From Flavobacteriaceae bacterium HL-DH10 (GTDB taxonomy: Bacteria > Bacteroidota > Bacteroidia > Flavobacteriales > Flavobacteriaceae): a stretch of 64,000 bases of DNA. Location: assembly GCA_031826515.1 (NCBI GenBank), contig CP134536.1, forward strand, positions 2,610,501 through 2,674,500, written 5' to 3'. Below the pieces are notes generated by a model. That model was not told the DNA's origin and did not search any database. It was given only the letters and a program-made list of their open reading frames with translations. Within the stretch, counting starts at the first letter, position 1. Each line of letters opens with the position of its first letter. Both the position numbers and the translations under genes were made by a program. Positions 19,026-27,974 of this stretch are shown piece after piece.

Positions 19026-22000
19026 ATGAAGCTGTGTTTAATGGTGCTGGCTTTCTTTTTTTAATACCTCAGGTTTTTGCTCAAGCAAAGTTTCCAGATA
19101 TTGTAAAAAATGAAAAAGGAAAAGTTACACATGTTGCAGATAGTTTAGGGAATAAAATTCCCGACTTTTCTTTTGCTGGTTATCAGGCTTCAGAAGTACA
19201 AATTCCAAATGTGGAAGCCCAAATATTTGTGCCAAAACAAGTAACAGATGCAACAGAAAACATTCAGGCAGCTATCAATTATGTTAGTAGTTTAAAACCC
19301 AATGCTTCTGGATTTAGAGGAGCCGTTTTGTTAGATAAAGGCATTTTTAAAATTGATGGTACTTTATACATAAAACAATCTGGAGTGGTGTTGCGTGGTA
19401 GCGGAAACAATATAAATGAAACCGTGCTTTTAGGTACGGGTATTAAACGCGAAGCTATTATTAGTGTATTTGGAGTAAACGATAAAAAGTTAAAAGATAC
19501 TTTGAGTTTTAATATAGATTATACACCGCTTGGAGCTCAAAAGATTCAATTGAAAGACGCATCAAAGTTAAAAGTTTTAGATGATATTATCATTGAAAAA
19601 CCTTTAACTCAAAATTGGATTGACACCTTACAAATGAATGAATTTGGAGGAGAAACTGGTTGGATAGGTTGGAAAACCAGAGACTGGGATATCACTTGGA
19701 ATCGTGTGGTTAAAAGTATAAAAGGAAACGAAGTTACTTTAAATGCGCCTTTAACAATGGTTCTAGATGATACTTACGGAAAAGCTCAAGTGATTTCTTA
19801 TTCTTGGCCAGGTAGAATAGAGCAAATTGGAATTGAAAATTTAAGTATACAGTCCACTTTTGATGCTTCCAATAGTAAAGATGAATTACATAGGTGGTTT
19901 GGAGTTACGATGCAGTATGTTAAAAATGCTTGGGTTCGTCAAGTTAATTTTAAGCATTTAGCAGGTGGAGCAGTTTCGTTATTAAAATCAGCACAACAAA
20001 TTACGGTTGAAGATTGTATAGCAACTGAGCCTATTTCTGAGATTGCAGCATTTAGACGACATACATTTTATACGGAAGGTGAACAAACTTTATTTCAGCG
20101 TTGTTATTCAGAAAATGGATATCACGATTTTGCAGTTGGAGGTTTTGGAACAACAGGTCCGAATGCTTTTGTGCAATGTGAATCGTATTTGCCGTTTAGT
20201 AATAGTGGTACTATTGGTAGTTGGGCAACGGGTGTATTATTCGATGTTGTGAAAATTGATGGTGGAGCTTTAGGTTATGAAAATAGAGAACAAAGAGGAA
20301 GAGGTGCTGGTTGGTCTGCTGCTAACAGTGTGATTTGGGAAACTTCGGCTTCGAAAATAGGATGCTATAGTCCGCCAACAGCTCAAAATTGGGCGTTTGG
20401 TGTTTGGGGAGGAATTATGACAGGAAACGGTCATTGGAAAGACGTGAATAATCATATTACGCCGAGAAGTCTATTTTATGCGCAATTGGAAAATCGACTC
20501 GAACAGCTTCCATTTAATGCGTTTGTATTTGATACAGGTTCTGAACCTTCTTCAAGCCCAACGATTGAGCAAGCTGAACAATTAACAAAAGAAGCTTTAA
20601 AACCTGTGGTGATTCTGCCAGAATGGATCAATCAAGTTTCAAAACAAAATGTCATTCCTACACATTCAGAAAATGTAAAATCCATTAAAGATTTAAAACT
20701 AAAGCCTTTCCGCGAAAGCGAAAACAAGAAGGCTTTAAAAGTAGAAATCAAAAATGGTTGGCTTACTTTTAATGACCAAGTTATAATTGGAAATCAATCA
20801 AATGTACAATGGTGGCGAGGCAGTCTTAGAGATCATGATATTAGAAATGCTTCTTCACATGTAACTCGATTTGTCCCAGGAAGAACAGGCGCTGGTTTTA
20901 CAGATAATTTACAAGACGTTGTAACTAATTTTTCAAAAAATAATACCATCGCTTTAGAACATAATTACGGATTGTGGTACGAACGCCGTATGGACGATCA
21001 TGAACGCACGCGTAGAATTGATGCTGATGTTTGGCCACCATTTTACGAACAACCTTTTGCACGAACTGGAACCGGATTAGCTTGGGATCACCTAAGTAAA
21101 TATGATTTAACAACTTACAACGATTGGTATTGGACTCGTTTAAAATGTTTTGCTGATTTAGCGCAATCTAACGGACAACTATTGATTAATCAGCAATATT
21201 TTCAGCATAATATTATAGAAGCTGGCGCACACTGGTCGAGTTCACCTTGGCGTTCAGCAAATAATGTAAATAATACAGGGTTCCCAGAGCCACCGCCATA
21301 TGCTGGTGATAAGCGAATTTTTATGGCAGAGCAATTTTATGATGTAACAAACCCCGTTCGGAAAAAATTGCACCAACAGTTTATTAGAAAATCATTAGAG
21401 AATTTTGATGGAAATAGTAATGTTATTCAATTAACAAGTGCAGAATATACAGGACCTCTTCATTTTATGGAATTTTGGTTAGAAGAAGTTCAGAAATGGA
21501 AAGACGAAACGGGTAAAAATGGCATTATTGGTTTAAGTGCTACAAAGGATGTTCAAGATGCTATTTTAGAAGATGATAAGTTTACAAAAACAGTCGATTT
21601 AATAGATATTCGTTATTGGCATTACAGAGAAGACGGTACTGCATATGCGCCAGAAGGGGGTAAAAATTTAGCACCAAGACAGCATGCTCGTAAAATGAAA
21701 ACAGGTAAAGAAACCGAAGAGCAAGTATATAGAGCTATAAAGGAATATCGTTCTAAATATCCTGAAAAAATAGTATTATATTCTACTAACGCATCACCAA
21801 GGTTTGGTTGGTCCGTTCTTATGGCAGGAGGTTCATTGGCTAATATTCCTAAGATAAAAATCCCTGGTTTTTATAAAGCTTTAGCTGAAATGAAAGTAGA
21901 TGAAAATCAAAATGTCAACAGTGATTTTTGGACTTTAAAAGCTAGTGGAGATAGCTATTTGTTTTATTTAAAAAATACCAACAAAATTAATATAGATTTA

Positions 22001-22147
22001 TCTGAATCTAAAGGAAGATATCAAGTTTTCTGGATAGATACTAGTAGTGGAGACGTGATTTCTACAAATAGCATTCAAGGAAAATCAAAGCACTTGCTAT
22101 CAAATCCAACGAACAAAAAAGTAGCTGTTTTTATAAATAAGAAATAA
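19026..22147 (+). CDS. Beta-helix / DUF6298-like secreted protein with a frameshift in its signal peptide
   Basis: About 1040 residues. The mature part begins AKFPDIV. Residues ~60-450 look like a right-handed beta-helix (ATENIQAAINY, GAVLLDKGIFKIDG, VVLRGSGN, ENLSIQS). The C-terminal ~400 residues (HNYGLWYERRMDDHERTRR, WPPFYEQPFARTG) resemble the DUF6298 type. No catalytic function is established. The open frame that reaches the stop begins only with GTG at 19034 and lacks a normal n-region. In the next frame ATG 19026 gives MKLCLMVLAFFF, which joins perfectly to LIPQVFAQ if one T is added to the T7 run at 19056-19062. An alternative upstream ATG in that frame is at 18981. As sequenced, export would fail. 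The gene lies between a PL1 and the GH140 gene. Confidence 0.7.
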
Positions 22148-22158
22148 ACTAAATAAGT

Positions 22159-23583
22159 ATGATAAGAAATAAAAAACTCTTTAAAGTTTTTACAATTTTA
22201 GGTATCGTTAGTTTGATAATATCCTGTAAAGAATCAAAAAAAGAAACTATAAATATTGAACCAGAAGTGGCAGGTATACAAAAGCTTGAAGTTTCAAACA
22301 ATGGACATTATTTTCAAACGGAAGATGGAAAACCTTTCTTTTGGTTGGGTGATACGGGTTGGTTAACTTTTAAAAAGTTGAATCGTGATGAGATTAAAAC
22401 GTATTTTCAAGATAGAAAAGCCAAAGGGTTTAATGTGATTCAAATTATGACATTACATTCCGAAGAAATGACCAATATTTATGGTGATTCGGCTTTAGTA
22501 AACAAAGATGTTTCCAAACCATTAATTACAGAAGGGAACGATTTCGAAAATCCTGAAATGTATGATTTTTGGGATCATGTAGATTATGCTTTAGATGTTG
22601 CAGAAGAAAATGATTTATATCTAGGTATGGTGCCAATTTGGGGTACATCTGTAAAAGGAGGCAAGGTTAATTTAGAACAAGCAAAGGCCTATGCAAACTT
22701 TTTAGGAGATCGATTTAAAGATAGAAGAAATATTATTTGGTTAAATGGAGGCGATACCCCTGGTGAGGAAAATACTGAAATTTGGAATGCTATAGGGAGC
22801 ATTCTTAAATCGAAAAACCCTCAAGCTTTAGTAACATTTCATCCCTTTGGACGTACCGATTCTTCCGATAATTATCACGATGTATCTTGGTTAGATTTTA
22901 ATATGTTTCAATCGGGGCACAGACGATACGATCAAGAAACCGAAGGAAAAATGTATGCTCAGGACAACTACAAATATGTTAATGTAGATTTCAATTTAAA
23001 ACCTACCAAGCCTACTTTAGATGGTGAGCCTTCGTATGAAGGTATTCCGCAAGGTTTACACGATACATTACAACCGTTGTGGACAAACAATGATTTACGT
23101 CGTTACGCATATTGGTCTGTTTTTGCAGGTGGAGCCGGTTTTACTTATGGACATAATGCTGTAATGCAAATGTTTAGCGCTGGCGATAATCCCGCTTATG
23201 GAAATAAAAAACTATGGATTGATGCCATAAACGACCCTGGAGCACAACAAATGAAGTTTGTAAAAGATTTAATTCTGAAATTCCCATATTTTAATAGAAT
23301 TCCTGATGCAACTTTAATTGCAAATCAAGGCGAAAAGTATGATTATTTGGCTGCTACACGAGGTGAAGATTATGCTTTAATTTATACCTACAATGCCCGA
23401 AACATATCTATAAATATGGGTAAAATTAAAGGCGAAGAAGTTGAAGCTTCATGGTACAATCCTAAAAATGGAGCGATTACTAAAGTCGGAACTTTTAAGA
23501 ATGAAGGTATTCAGGAATTTAAGCCATCGGGAGAACCAATTGATGGTAATGACTGGGTATTAATTTTAACTTCTAAACAATAG
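22159..23583 (+). CDS. GH140-type (DUF4038) glycosidase, candidate beta-apiosidase
   Basis: A 474-residue lipoprotein (lipobox LIISCKE, Cys23). The TIM-barrel DUF4038 motifs are clear: YFQTEDGKPFFWLGDTGW, RKAKGFNVIQIM, RRNIIWLNGGD (Asp199), LVTFHPFGR, LDGEPSYEGIP (Glu290) and YWSVFAGGAGFTYGHNA. A small C-terminal beta domain (EVEASWYNPKNGA) resembles the putative collagen-binding domain of the family. GH140 was founded by the B. thetaiotaomicron enzyme that cuts apiose from the galacturonan backbone of RG-II. Asp199 and Glu290 are my guesses for the catalytic pair. This gene matters because released D-apiose would be the substrate for the acid-sugar operon at 58939-63589. It lies 11 bases after the beta-helix gene and 4 bases before GH28. 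Confidence 0.82.
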   Translation: MIRNKKLFKVFTILGIVSLIISCKESKKETINIEPEVAGIQKLEVSNNGHYFQTEDGKPFFWLGDTGWLTFKKLNRDEIKTYFQDRKAKGFNVIQIMTLHSEEMTNIYGDSALVNKDVSKPLITEGNDFENPEMYDFWDHVDYALDVAEENDLYLGMVPIWGTSVKGGKVNLEQAKAYANFLGDRFKDRRNIIWLNGGDTPGEENTEIWNAIGSILKSKNPQALVTFHPFGRTDSSDNYHDVSWLDFNMFQSGHRRYDQETEGKMYAQDNYKYVNVDFNLKPTKPTLDGEPSYEGIPQGLHDTLQPLWTNNDLRRYAYWSVFAGGAGFTYGHNAVMQMFSAGDNPAYGNKKLWIDAINDPGAQQMKFVKDLILKFPYFNRIPDATLIANQGEKYDYLAATRGEDYALIYTYNARNISINMGKIKGEEVEASWYNPKNGAITKVGTFKNEGIQEFKPSGEPIDGNDWVLILTSKQ

Positions 23584-23587
23584 TATT

Positions 23588-25174
23588 TTGAATTTTAAAA
23601 AAAATTATATAGTATTTTTTACTTGTTTGGTAACAGCTTTTTCAACGTTGCAAGCAAACACGACCAGTGGCTGGATTAATATTTTAGAAGCTGGTGGGAA
23701 TAATAAAGGAGAACTTTGTACAGAAGCCATTCAAAACGCCATAAATGAAGCAAATGCTTCTGGAGGTGGAACCATTTATTTTCCAGCAGGAAATTATTTA
23801 ACGGGCGCTTTAAAACTAAAAAGCAATATTGTTATCCATTTAGAAGCTGGTGCTCTTTTAAAATTTTCAACCAATTTCGATCATTATTTACCCTTTGTCG
23901 AATACCGTTGGGAAGGCACTGTTTTAAAAAGTTTTTCACCTTTACTTTATGCCAATAATCAGGAAAATATAACCATTACAGGTCGTGGCGTTATTGATGG
24001 GCAAGGTGAAGCTTGGTGGAAGGAAATTTGGCGTATCGAATCTTCTAAAGAAAAACTAGAACTTACCAAGTATCAGAAAATGACTCAGGAAGCAAATGCT
24101 AATGTAAAGACAGAACCGTATTACGAAAGAACCAGAAGTTATCTATTTCATAGACCACCATTATTTCAAACGTACCATTGTAAGAATATTAGAATTGAAG
24201 GCGTAACATTTCAGAACTCACCTTTTTGGACTATTAATCCAGCATTTTGTGACAATGTAACTATTGATAATGTCACGATTTTCAATCCGTATTCACCAAA
24301 TACCGATGGGATTAATCCAACATCATGTAAAAATGTTCATATTTCAAACTGTCACATAAGTGTTGGAGACGATTGTATTACAATCAAATCTGGTAGAGAT
24401 GCCGATGGTAGAAAATATGCAACACCAACAGAAAATGTCACAATTACCAATTGTACCATGTTGAGTGGTCATGGTGGCGTGGTTATAGGTAGTGAGATGT
24501 CTGGTGGTATTAAAAAAGTAACGATAACTAATTGTGTATTTGATGGTACCGATCGTGGGATTCGTATTAAAGCCGCGCGTGGACGAGGTGGTGTTGTCGA
24601 GGAAATAAGAGTGTCTAATGTGGTTATGAATAACATAAAGCAAGAAGCTTTTATGCTGAATTTGTTTTACGATAAAAACACAGTAGTAGAGCCAGTTACA
24701 GAGCGTACCCCCATTTTTAGAAACATTCATATTAGCAATGTTACGGCAACCCATGTAAATACAGCTGGGCGTATTATAGGAATTCCAGAAATGCCGATTC
24801 ATAATATCTCATTTTCAAATGTTAATATAGAAGCTAAAGAAGGTTTTAATCTAACTACGGCTTCCGATGTGGAGTTTCATGATGTAAAGATAAATACAAC
24901 ATTAGGGGCTTCATTTAAAATTGAAGCGTCTAAAAACATTATATTAGATAATGTTGCCACATCGTCGCCATTGAAAAACACACCTGTTGTGAAATTAAAT
25001 AATGTATCAAATTTGATGTTAAATAATTGTTTTCCTATGAATGCAACTGATGTTTTTTTAGAAGCAGATGGTGCACAAACTAAAAATATTTATTTGAAGA
25101 ATAATGTTTTTTATAATGTGAAAACAGTTTTAAAAATGGGAGAATCACTTCAAAGTGAAATTAAAATAGAATAA
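23588..25174 (+). CDS. GH28 polygalacturonase / exo-galacturonidase
   Basis: A 528-residue secreted enzyme. Complete GH28 motifs are present: NTDG (238-241), GDDC (260-263), SGHGG (293-297) and RIK (326-328). These supply the three catalytic Asp residues and the substrate-binding His, Arg and Lys. The beta-helix begins at about residue 45 (AIQNAINEA). The frame starts with TTG at 23588, 4 bases after the GH140 stop; the resulting MNFKKNYIVFFTCLV is a good signal peptide and no ATG precedes the mature region, so TTG is the likely start. An insertion at 145-190, rich in Lys, Glu and Tyr, interrupts the helix. Some GH28 members act on RG-II galacturonosyl links and others on homogalacturonan, and I cannot separate these. 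Confidence 0.9.
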   Translation: MNFKKNYIVFFTCLVTAFSTLQANTTSGWINILEAGGNNKGELCTEAIQNAINEANASGGGTIYFPAGNYLTGALKLKSNIVIHLEAGALLKFSTNFDHYLPFVEYRWEGTVLKSFSPLLYANNQENITITGRGVIDGQGEAWWKEIWRIESSKEKLELTKYQKMTQEANANVKTEPYYERTRSYLFHRPPLFQTYHCKNIRIEGVTFQNSPFWTINPAFCDNVTIDNVTIFNPYSPNTDGINPTSCKNVHISNCHISVGDDCITIKSGRDADGRKYATPTENVTITNCTMLSGHGGVVIGSEMSGGIKKVTITNCVFDGTDRGIRIKAARGRGGVVEEIRVSNVVMNNIKQEAFMLNLFYDKNTVVEPVTERTPIFRNIHISNVTATHVNTAGRIIGIPEMPIHNISFSNVNIEAKEGFNLTTASDVEFHDVKINTTLGASFKIEASKNIILDNVATSSPLKNTPVVKLNNVSNLMLNNCFPMNATDVFLEADGAQTKNIYLKNNVFYNVKTVLKMGESLQSEIKIE

Positions 25175-25191
25175 TAAAAGTACTTGCAAAT

Positions 25192-26118
25192 ATGAAAAAA
25201 GGCTTGTTTTTAATATTAGTTTCAGTGGTTTTTAGTTGTGCTTCAAAAAAAGACATCTACTTGTTTACATCCTTTAGAGAACCAGCAACCGATGGTTTGT
25301 ATTTGGCTTACAGTGAAGATGGTTTTTATTGGGAAGATCTTAAAGGACCGTATTTAAAACCAGAAGCTGGAGCGAGTAAAATCATGCGTGATCCGTCAAT
25401 AGCTAAAGGTAAAGATGGTGTTTATCATATGGTTTGGACTACCGATTGGAAAGGTGGAGATGGTTTTGGATATGCGAGCTCAAAAGATATGATTCATTGG
25501 AGTGAACAACAATACATTCCGGTAATGGCACATGAACCTGAGGTTGTCAATGTTTGGGCACCAGAAATTTTTTATGATGATGTTGAAGATCGGTATATCA
25601 TTATTTGGGCATCAACCATTCCATTTCGTTTTGAAAAAGGTATAGAAGAAGAGAAAAATAATCACCGTATGTATTATGTAACGACGAAAGATTTTAAAAC
25701 CTTTTCAGATACTAAATTATTCTTAGATCCCGGTTTTAGTGTGATTGATTGTGTAATCGTAAAGCGAGGACAAGATGATTACGCCTTAATAATAAAAGAT
25801 AATACAAGACCGAATAGAAACCTGAAAGTCGCTTTTGGAAAAACACCTTTAGGACCGTTTGAGAATGTTTCAGAACCCTATTCGGGCTACCTTTCAGAAG
25901 GACCAACCGTATTAAAGCAGAACGGAAAATATATTATTTATTACGATAATTATGGTGAGAAAAATTATAAGGCAGTTCAAACTTCAGATTTTAAAACTTT
26001 TGAAGATATAAGTGCTCAAATAAGATTACCCGAAGGCCATAAACATGGTACCATAACAACGATTTCAAAATCTGTTTTAAAAAGTTTAATAGAAAAAAGT
26101 AAAACTATAAATGACTAA
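25192..26118 (+). CDS. GH43-type five-bladed beta-propeller glycosidase
   Basis: A 308-residue lipoprotein (VFSCASK, Cys16). The propeller signals are MRDPSIAKGKDGVYHMVWTT (base Asp in RDPS), YASSKDMIHW, WAPEIFYDDVEDRYIIIW and SEGPTVLKQNGKYIIYYD (acid Glu in SEGP), with a conserved late His (HKHGTI). It is short for GH43, with no accessory beta-sandwich, so it is a single-domain exo-enzyme. GH43 members mostly release L-arabinofuranose or D-xylose, and one subset works on pectic galactans. The specificity here is unknown. The end of the gene overlaps the earliest possible start of the next gene (26111), which suggests tight co-expression. Confidence 0.8.
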   Translation: MKKGLFLILVSVVFSCASKKDIYLFTSFREPATDGLYLAYSEDGFYWEDLKGPYLKPEAGASKIMRDPSIAKGKDGVYHMVWTTDWKGGDGFGYASSKDMIHWSEQQYIPVMAHEPEVVNVWAPEIFYDDVEDRYIIIWASTIPFRFEKGIEEEKNNHRMYYVTTKDFKTFSDTKLFLDPGFSVIDCVIVKRGQDDYALIIKDNTRPNRNLKVAFGKTPLGPFENVSEPYSGYLSEGPTVLKQNGKYIIYYDNYGEKNYKAVQTSDFKTFEDISAQIRLPEGHKHGTITTISKSVLKSLIEKSKTIND

Positions 26119-26131
26119 ATTAAATACAAAA

Positions 26132-27973
26132 ATGAAAAGCGGAATCATATTAATTGTATTACTGTTTACTGTGTTTTTTACTCAGGCACAACAAGATACT
26201 TTAAAATATGTTGGCTCGACTTTGTCGAATATAGATTATCATCACGGGCAATTAAGTCCAGCTGTAGGTGTTCATGCGACTCAAATTATGAGAGCGAGTC
26301 GTGAACATCCAGAAAAGTCGGATGGTTTTGGGTGGACATACAATCACGCACCTAATATAGCGTATTGGAACAATACCTTTTTTGTACAGTACTTAAGTGA
26401 CCCTGTTGGAGAACACATTCCACCAAGTCAATCTTTTTTACAAACCTCAAAAGATGGTGAAAATTGGAGTTTTCCAGAAGTGGTTTTTCCTATGTATAAT
26501 ATTCCAGATGGTTACGTAAAAGAAGGTGTAAATGCGGTAGCCAAAAATTTAAAGGCCGTTATGCACCAGCGTATGGGCTTTTTTACATCATCGGATAATC
26601 GTTTTTTTACATTGGCTTATTATGGAATCGTTATGGAGCCGCATGATGATCCTAATGATGGTAAAGGAATAGGAAGAGTAATTAGAGAAGTTTATAAAGA
26701 TGGCAGTTTTGGACCAATTTACTTTATTCGTTATAATAAATCATGGGATGTTTCTAAATCTGCTTATCCATTTTATACAAAAAGTAAAGATAAAGGATTC
26801 AAAAAAGCATGTAAAGAATTATTGGCCACACCTTTAATGATGCAACAATGGGTTGAGGAAGCCGATAGAGATGACCCTTTAATTCCGCTTAAAAAAGAAT
26901 ATAAAGCCTTTAGTTATTACCATATCCCAGATGGAAGAGTTGTTGGTTTGTGGAAACATGCCTTAACATCTATGAGCGTGGATGATGGTAAAACATGGCA
27001 ATATGACGCTTTAAGAGCACCAGGTTTTGTGAATAGTAATGCTAAAATTTGGGGACAAAAAACTTCAGATGGTCGTTTTGCAACGGTTTATAATCCTTCA
27101 GAATTCCGTTGGCCGCTTGCCATTTCAACTAGTGATGACGGATTGAATTATAACAATTTATTTTTAGTGCATGGTGAAATATCCCGAATAAGATATGGAG
27201 GTGCATATAAATCTCATGGCCCACAATATGTGCGTGGTATTGTAGAAGGAAATGGAACGCCTCCAGATGGTAAAATTTGGTTAACCTATAGCATGAATAA
27301 AGAAGATATGTGGGTAGCTTCAGTTCCTGTTCCTGTAACAAGTATTGTAAATGAAGATGTTAAAGATGTTTTTAGTAAGCTTCCTAATGGTAAAGAATTA
27401 GAATTTTGGAATACTTATAACTTGTCTTGGGCTTCTGCTAAAATTGAAAACAAGAATAATGAGAAATGGCTAACATTGCGAGACCAAGATCCTTTTGATT
27501 ATCCTCGTGTAGAGCGTGTAATTCCTTTTGCTGAAAAAATGGAAGCGACTTTCACAGTAATTCCAGAACAAAATAATCATGGAATAATGCAGGTAGAATT
27601 CCAAAACAAACAAGGCATGCCTGCCATTCGTTTTATATTCGATTCAGACGGGAATTTAAAACACAAAGCAGGCTATAGATTGAGAAATATTATGCCATAT
27701 GAAGCAGGAAAAGAATATGCAATTAAAATTTCTTTAAATGCCGATTCACGATCATATACGTTTAGTGTCAATGGAGGAAAGGAAATTAGAGGTATATTTT
27801 TTCAACCAGTAGATGGTATTTCACGCATTATGTTTCGAACAGGAGAGCAACGCCATTATCCAAACCCAGATACACCAGTAGATACTCCTGATTATGATGA
27901 TGTACCTTTTACGGGAGCATCTATTCTAGAAGCTGTATTTAATATTAAATCATTGATGACTAAAAAGCTATAA
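26132..27973 (+). CDS. Sialidase-fold glycosidase, candidate GH143-like (2-keto-3-deoxy sugar hydrolase)
   Basis: About 613 residues from ATG 26132, which gives the signal peptide MKSGIILIVLLFTVFFTQAQ; ATG 26111 would add seven residues and overlap the GH43 gene. The body is a six-bladed beta-propeller with sialidase-type blade strings: FLQTSKDGENWSFP, MSVDDGKTWQYDAL, ISTSDDGLNYNNLF and YGGAYKSHGPQYVRG. A beta-sandwich of about 150 residues follows (MEATFTVIPEQNNHGIMQVEF). This resembles the sialidase-like part of the RG-II enzyme that releases Dha (3-deoxy-lyxo-heptulosaric acid), classified as GH143. The assignment to GH143 is from memory of the architecture and is uncertain. A 2-keto-3-deoxy acid (Dha or Kdo) is a sensible target given the fold and locus. 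Confidence 0.6.
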   Translation: MKSGIILIVLLFTVFFTQAQQDTLKYVGSTLSNIDYHHGQLSPAVGVHATQIMRASREHPEKSDGFGWTYNHAPNIAYWNNTFFVQYLSDPVGEHIPPSQSFLQTSKDGENWSFPEVVFPMYNIPDGYVKEGVNAVAKNLKAVMHQRMGFFTSSDNRFFTLAYYGIVMEPHDDPNDGKGIGRVIREVYKDGSFGPIYFIRYNKSWDVSKSAYPFYTKSKDKGFKKACKELLATPLMMQQWVEEADRDDPLIPLKKEYKAFSYYHIPDGRVVGLWKHALTSMSVDDGKTWQYDALRAPGFVNSNAKIWGQKTSDGRFATVYNPSEFRWPLAISTSDDGLNYNNLFLVHGEISRIRYGGAYKSHGPQYVRGIVEGNGTPPDGKIWLTYSMNKEDMWVASVPVPVTSIVNEDVKDVFSKLPNGKELEFWNTYNLSWASAKIENKNNEKWLTLRDQDPFDYPRVERVIPFAEKMEATFTVIPEQNNHGIMQVEFQNKQGMPAIRFIFDSDGNLKHKAGYRLRNIMPYEAGKEYAIKISLNADSRSYTFSVNGGKEIRGIFFQPVDGISRIMFRTGEQRHYPNPDTPVDTPDYDDVPFTGASILEAVFNIKSLMTKKL

Positions 27974-27974
27974 T

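Noticed and set aside
19034-19090. GTG 19034 as the true start of the beta-helix protein
   Set aside because: It gives a poor signal peptide, while ATG 19026 in the adjacent frame gives a good one once the T7 run is corrected.
24344-24802. Antisense 152-codon open frame
   Set aside because: It lies wholly opposite the GH28 catalytic region, has a low-complexity Asn/Thr/Tyr composition and no recognisable motif.
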